A DNA stretch of 64,000 nt, taken from assembly GCA_003116975.1 (NCBI GenBank), contig BGKB01000014.1, forward strand, positions 638,601-702,600. The letters run 5' to 3'. This DNA is from Aurantiochytrium sp. KH105. Taxonomy: Eukaryota; Sar; Bigyra; Thraustochytrida; Thraustochytriidae. A program made the translations under genes and the position numbers. How positions within the stretch are numbered: position 1 is the stretch's first letter; the number at the start of each line of letters is the position of its first letter. Below, one piece after another: positions 61,801-64,000 of this stretch. The notes below the pieces were generated by a model, which saw nothing but the letters and a program-made list of their open reading frames with translations, did not search any database and had not been told where the DNA came from.

Positions 61801-64000
61801 GCTACAGGAAGTCCTTGGCGACGACATTCAGCGAGCTTGGCAGCGAGATCTGGCGCGGCTTCGGCGCAAAGACGAGGACGACACCGCTGATGGAACACTT
61901 GCCGCTGACGCCATTCTTGTTACTGCGTGCGAAATGTATCTCGGGAAAGTTCCACCGGCACTTCGTGGCGCATGCCTAGGGGCCTGGATGGAAGTGCTCT
62001 TGGACCGTGGCTTGCGCCCCAGTCTGAGCACGGGTGTGAAACTCGTAGACTGGTCTGGGTCGGCGACTACTGCGGCAGCGTCCGCGACAGGGAGCGTCGA
62101 AGACGGCGAGGACAATGAAGAAGATGAGAACTTGAACGAGGAAGACGCGGTTGCGATGATTGTGTCGCTCCCCGGACTGATGGCCGGCATCCCGGTAGAC
62201 TTTGGGGCGGCGGATTTGCGCCTGTTTTTCCCTGTTGGGGACGTGCTGGAAACAGACGTCAGCGTGGATGCGTGCATGGCGTGGCTCCAAGCGATGCTGC
62301 CGCTGCACAGACCGCTCATTTCCCAGGCGCGGCTTCTCGCCAATGTACTGGAGGATTCGCGTAGCGTGACACCTACATCTCGGCTTGTGTGGTCTATGCG
62401 TTTGCCATGCATGGTGGACCCAGACGGTTTGGGAATGCGCTGGCTCCGCGCGTATACCTCGTGCAAGCAGCACAATCTCTTGGAGCTTGCAGCGTGCGCA
62501 ACGGACACTCAAGTTTCAAGTGCGTTTTTGCAGGCGGCAAAGGGGCAAGCAGATACCGTCGTCATCACCGTGGCGTCGGGCAGTGGACTGTCAATCTCGC
62601 CAGCAATCCTTTCGCGTGTTCGTGCATTTCTGACGGGTGGTGGGACCTTGGTGGATGGGGGCGACAGCAAGTCTTTTGCGATCGTCGTTGTGGTTGAGCA
62701 TGACGAGATTGGCGAAGAAGTGAGCTGCTTTGGCACAAGTTTGGCCGTCTTTGACTTTGGCATTGCGACATCACTCGACGCGCTGACGCTTGGAGCTGCA
62801 GAGGCAGCATTGCTCAAGGCGCCTTCGCAGATGGTGACGCTCTCAGGATGGCACACGTTTGCCACTGTGCACCTCTCTACCCTTGCACGCAAATTAGAAC
62901 TGCACGAGCTTTTGATGTCAAATCTCTGTGCGCGACGGCAAGACGGCGCCGGAAAGGGAGAAGCTCGCGCAAGCTTTGCGAGGAGCGACGCGCGGGATAT
63001 GAGCAGCGAAGCGACGGAGCTCTTGCTTGGAAACGCTCAAGTCTTTGCAGATGTTGTGCACAGTGGAAAAGACTATCTTCAAGTGTTGCAGAGCTTTACC
63101 ACGTGGAAGTTTGAACGCATGGGCAAGATGGCGAGGATGGTGCGGGCCGTGTGGCCGCTTGCAGCTTTTGCAGCACGTCTTTTTCACCGCCTGCGATTGT
63201 TTCAACGCTCGCAGAGTGTTGTGCTCGCGGCACGTATCGGGTATGCCTCGTTTACTGCCGCCGTTAGCGATGTTGCGCAAGAGTTATGGGCAGAGCGGTC
63301 CATGACGATTCCGTGGGCGCGTCTTCACTTCGCAATGTCGCAGCTCGAGCAAAAGCTCGTCCAGGCCATTCCCACCACAGTAAACACTTTAGGAATGCTT
63401 GCAGCACAGCTCGTAGGTGCCCTGGAACTCGCGTGTGCAGAAAAGGTGCGCGTGGAAAAGCATGACTCTCGCATTTTTGTGCGGGCAATGATCATGCTTT
63501 TGTTTGACGGATCGCAGGACCGACGCAAGGGCAGGCGCAGCACCAGTAGCAGCAGCGGCAGCGGCGGTGGCGGCGCAAGTTCAGCATCCCGTGCGGGTCC
63601 TCAGCACGTGCACCCGCGTAAGAGACCCGGGCAGCAGACGCGACGACAAGGGTCGTCACGCAGTATTCGCGACTCGAATGGATCGATGGGACGACCAACT
63701 TTTCGCCTTGATGACTTTCATCGCGTCAATGCACGTCGCGATCTTTGCGCTGCGGCACAACGTGCGTCCACGCATGTACGAAGGCATAGTTCTGTTTCTG
63801 TAAGCGGCGCTGACACGAGCCTCGCAGCGTACTTGACAATCCAGCCGGACTACGGAACGCAAGTTCGCATGTCAAAAATTGACTGGACACGCCTCATGGG
63901 CAGCATCTTTGGGGATGGGTCGGCTTATCTTGAAGACGTAACAGAGATGGTTGTCCCTTTGGCTTCGGCGGTACCAGCGGTCGATCTTCTGCAGCTCAAG
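49106..64000 (+). CDS. Giant divergent dynein heavy chain, 3' end beyond window
   Basis: Exon 1 is 49106-49155 (MDLDDVAERGSNVDWD plus two bases); a 63-base intron (GTGAGT..ACCAG) leads to exon 2 at 49219, open to the window end, about 4,944 residues so far. Two polyQ runs (12 and 23 residues) lie in the first 220 residues. The linker has KCPRFYFIADAQLL (near residue 2025). AAA1 has Walker A GSATVGKS (2375-2382) and WGFVEEIDLL where dyneins have CFDEFNR. AAA2 has GPPGSGKS (2727-2734) and WVVLDGDLD. AAA3 has GPFHSGKR (3181-3188), the Ser/Thr after Lys changed, with LVFVDDLAL. AAA4 has ESLGSPHL (3594-3601) where GxGGSGKQ is expected, so Walker A is lost. The stalk (about 3850-4210) holds a microtubule-binding part starting ARIVEVRNLRNP. 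AAA5/6 follow from about 4405. It moves on microtubules, or has lost motility; its class is unclear. It is already longer than a typical heavy chain. Confidence 0.88.

Overview
The window is nuclear DNA from a GC-rich, gene-dense protist. Most genes are single long exons. The few introns that can be read are short (63 to 154 bases) with GT..AG borders. Genes include a divergently arranged H2A/H2B pair, a WD40 protein, a Rab GTPase, DNA polymerase eta, a methionine aminopeptidase with a mitochondrial-type leader and a dynein heavy chain, so this is a eukaryote that probably makes flagella. The style (GC-rich, intron-poor, secreted vWA proteins, long low-complexity GC intergenic stretches) suggests a stramenopile, most likely a thraustochytrid/labyrinthulomycete. 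That assignment is inference from general character, not from a marker gene.

Layout. 0.9-4.2 kb: two nearly identical nitronate monooxygenase-type genes in tandem, separated by a 353-base assembly gap. 4.6-11.5 kb: an accessory island with less GC-biased codons, holding a BTB-like ORF, a PD-(D/E)XK nuclease-like gene, a large unrecognised gene, a frameshifted MSV199/KilA-type gene of viral character and a frameshifted Fic-domain relic. 11.5-15.7 kb: a secreted class-II glutamine amidotransferase-like protein and a TKL-type pseudokinase, both on the minus strand. 15.7-19.1 kb: GC-rich DNA without a supported gene. 19.1-22.7 kb: DNA polymerase eta and type I methionine aminopeptidase. 23.2-26.2 kb: a four-domain fusion of two Apd1-like thioredoxin-fold ferredoxins and two UMP-CMP kinases, with a C-terminal membrane anchor. 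27-31 kb: an SDS22-like LRR protein convergent with a Rab GTPase carrying a very long N-terminal extension. 33.4-37.6 kb: a SET-domain protein, H2B, H2A and a WDR83/MORG1-like WD40 protein with a coding minisatellite. 38.8-41.2 kb: a secreted three-vWA protein broken by one in-frame TAA. 41.8-44 kb: a KIX-domain protein rich in polyQ and low complexity. 46.5-48.6 kb: two small spliced genes that can only be read after joining exons. 49.1-64.0 kb: a dynein heavy chain-like gene with a single 63-base intron, running off the window after about 4,944 codons. It is highly divergent, with altered nucleotide-binding loops in AAA3 and AAA4.

The genes do not form one pathway; most of the window is ordinary housekeeping neighbourhood. 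The most notable items are the ferredoxin/UMP-kinase fusion, the divergent giant dynein, the virus-flavoured accessory island, the in-frame stop in the vWA gene, and an amidotransferase whose catalytic cysteine appears to be exposed by signal-peptide cleavage. A recurrent CAG-rich 5' leader precedes several start codons.
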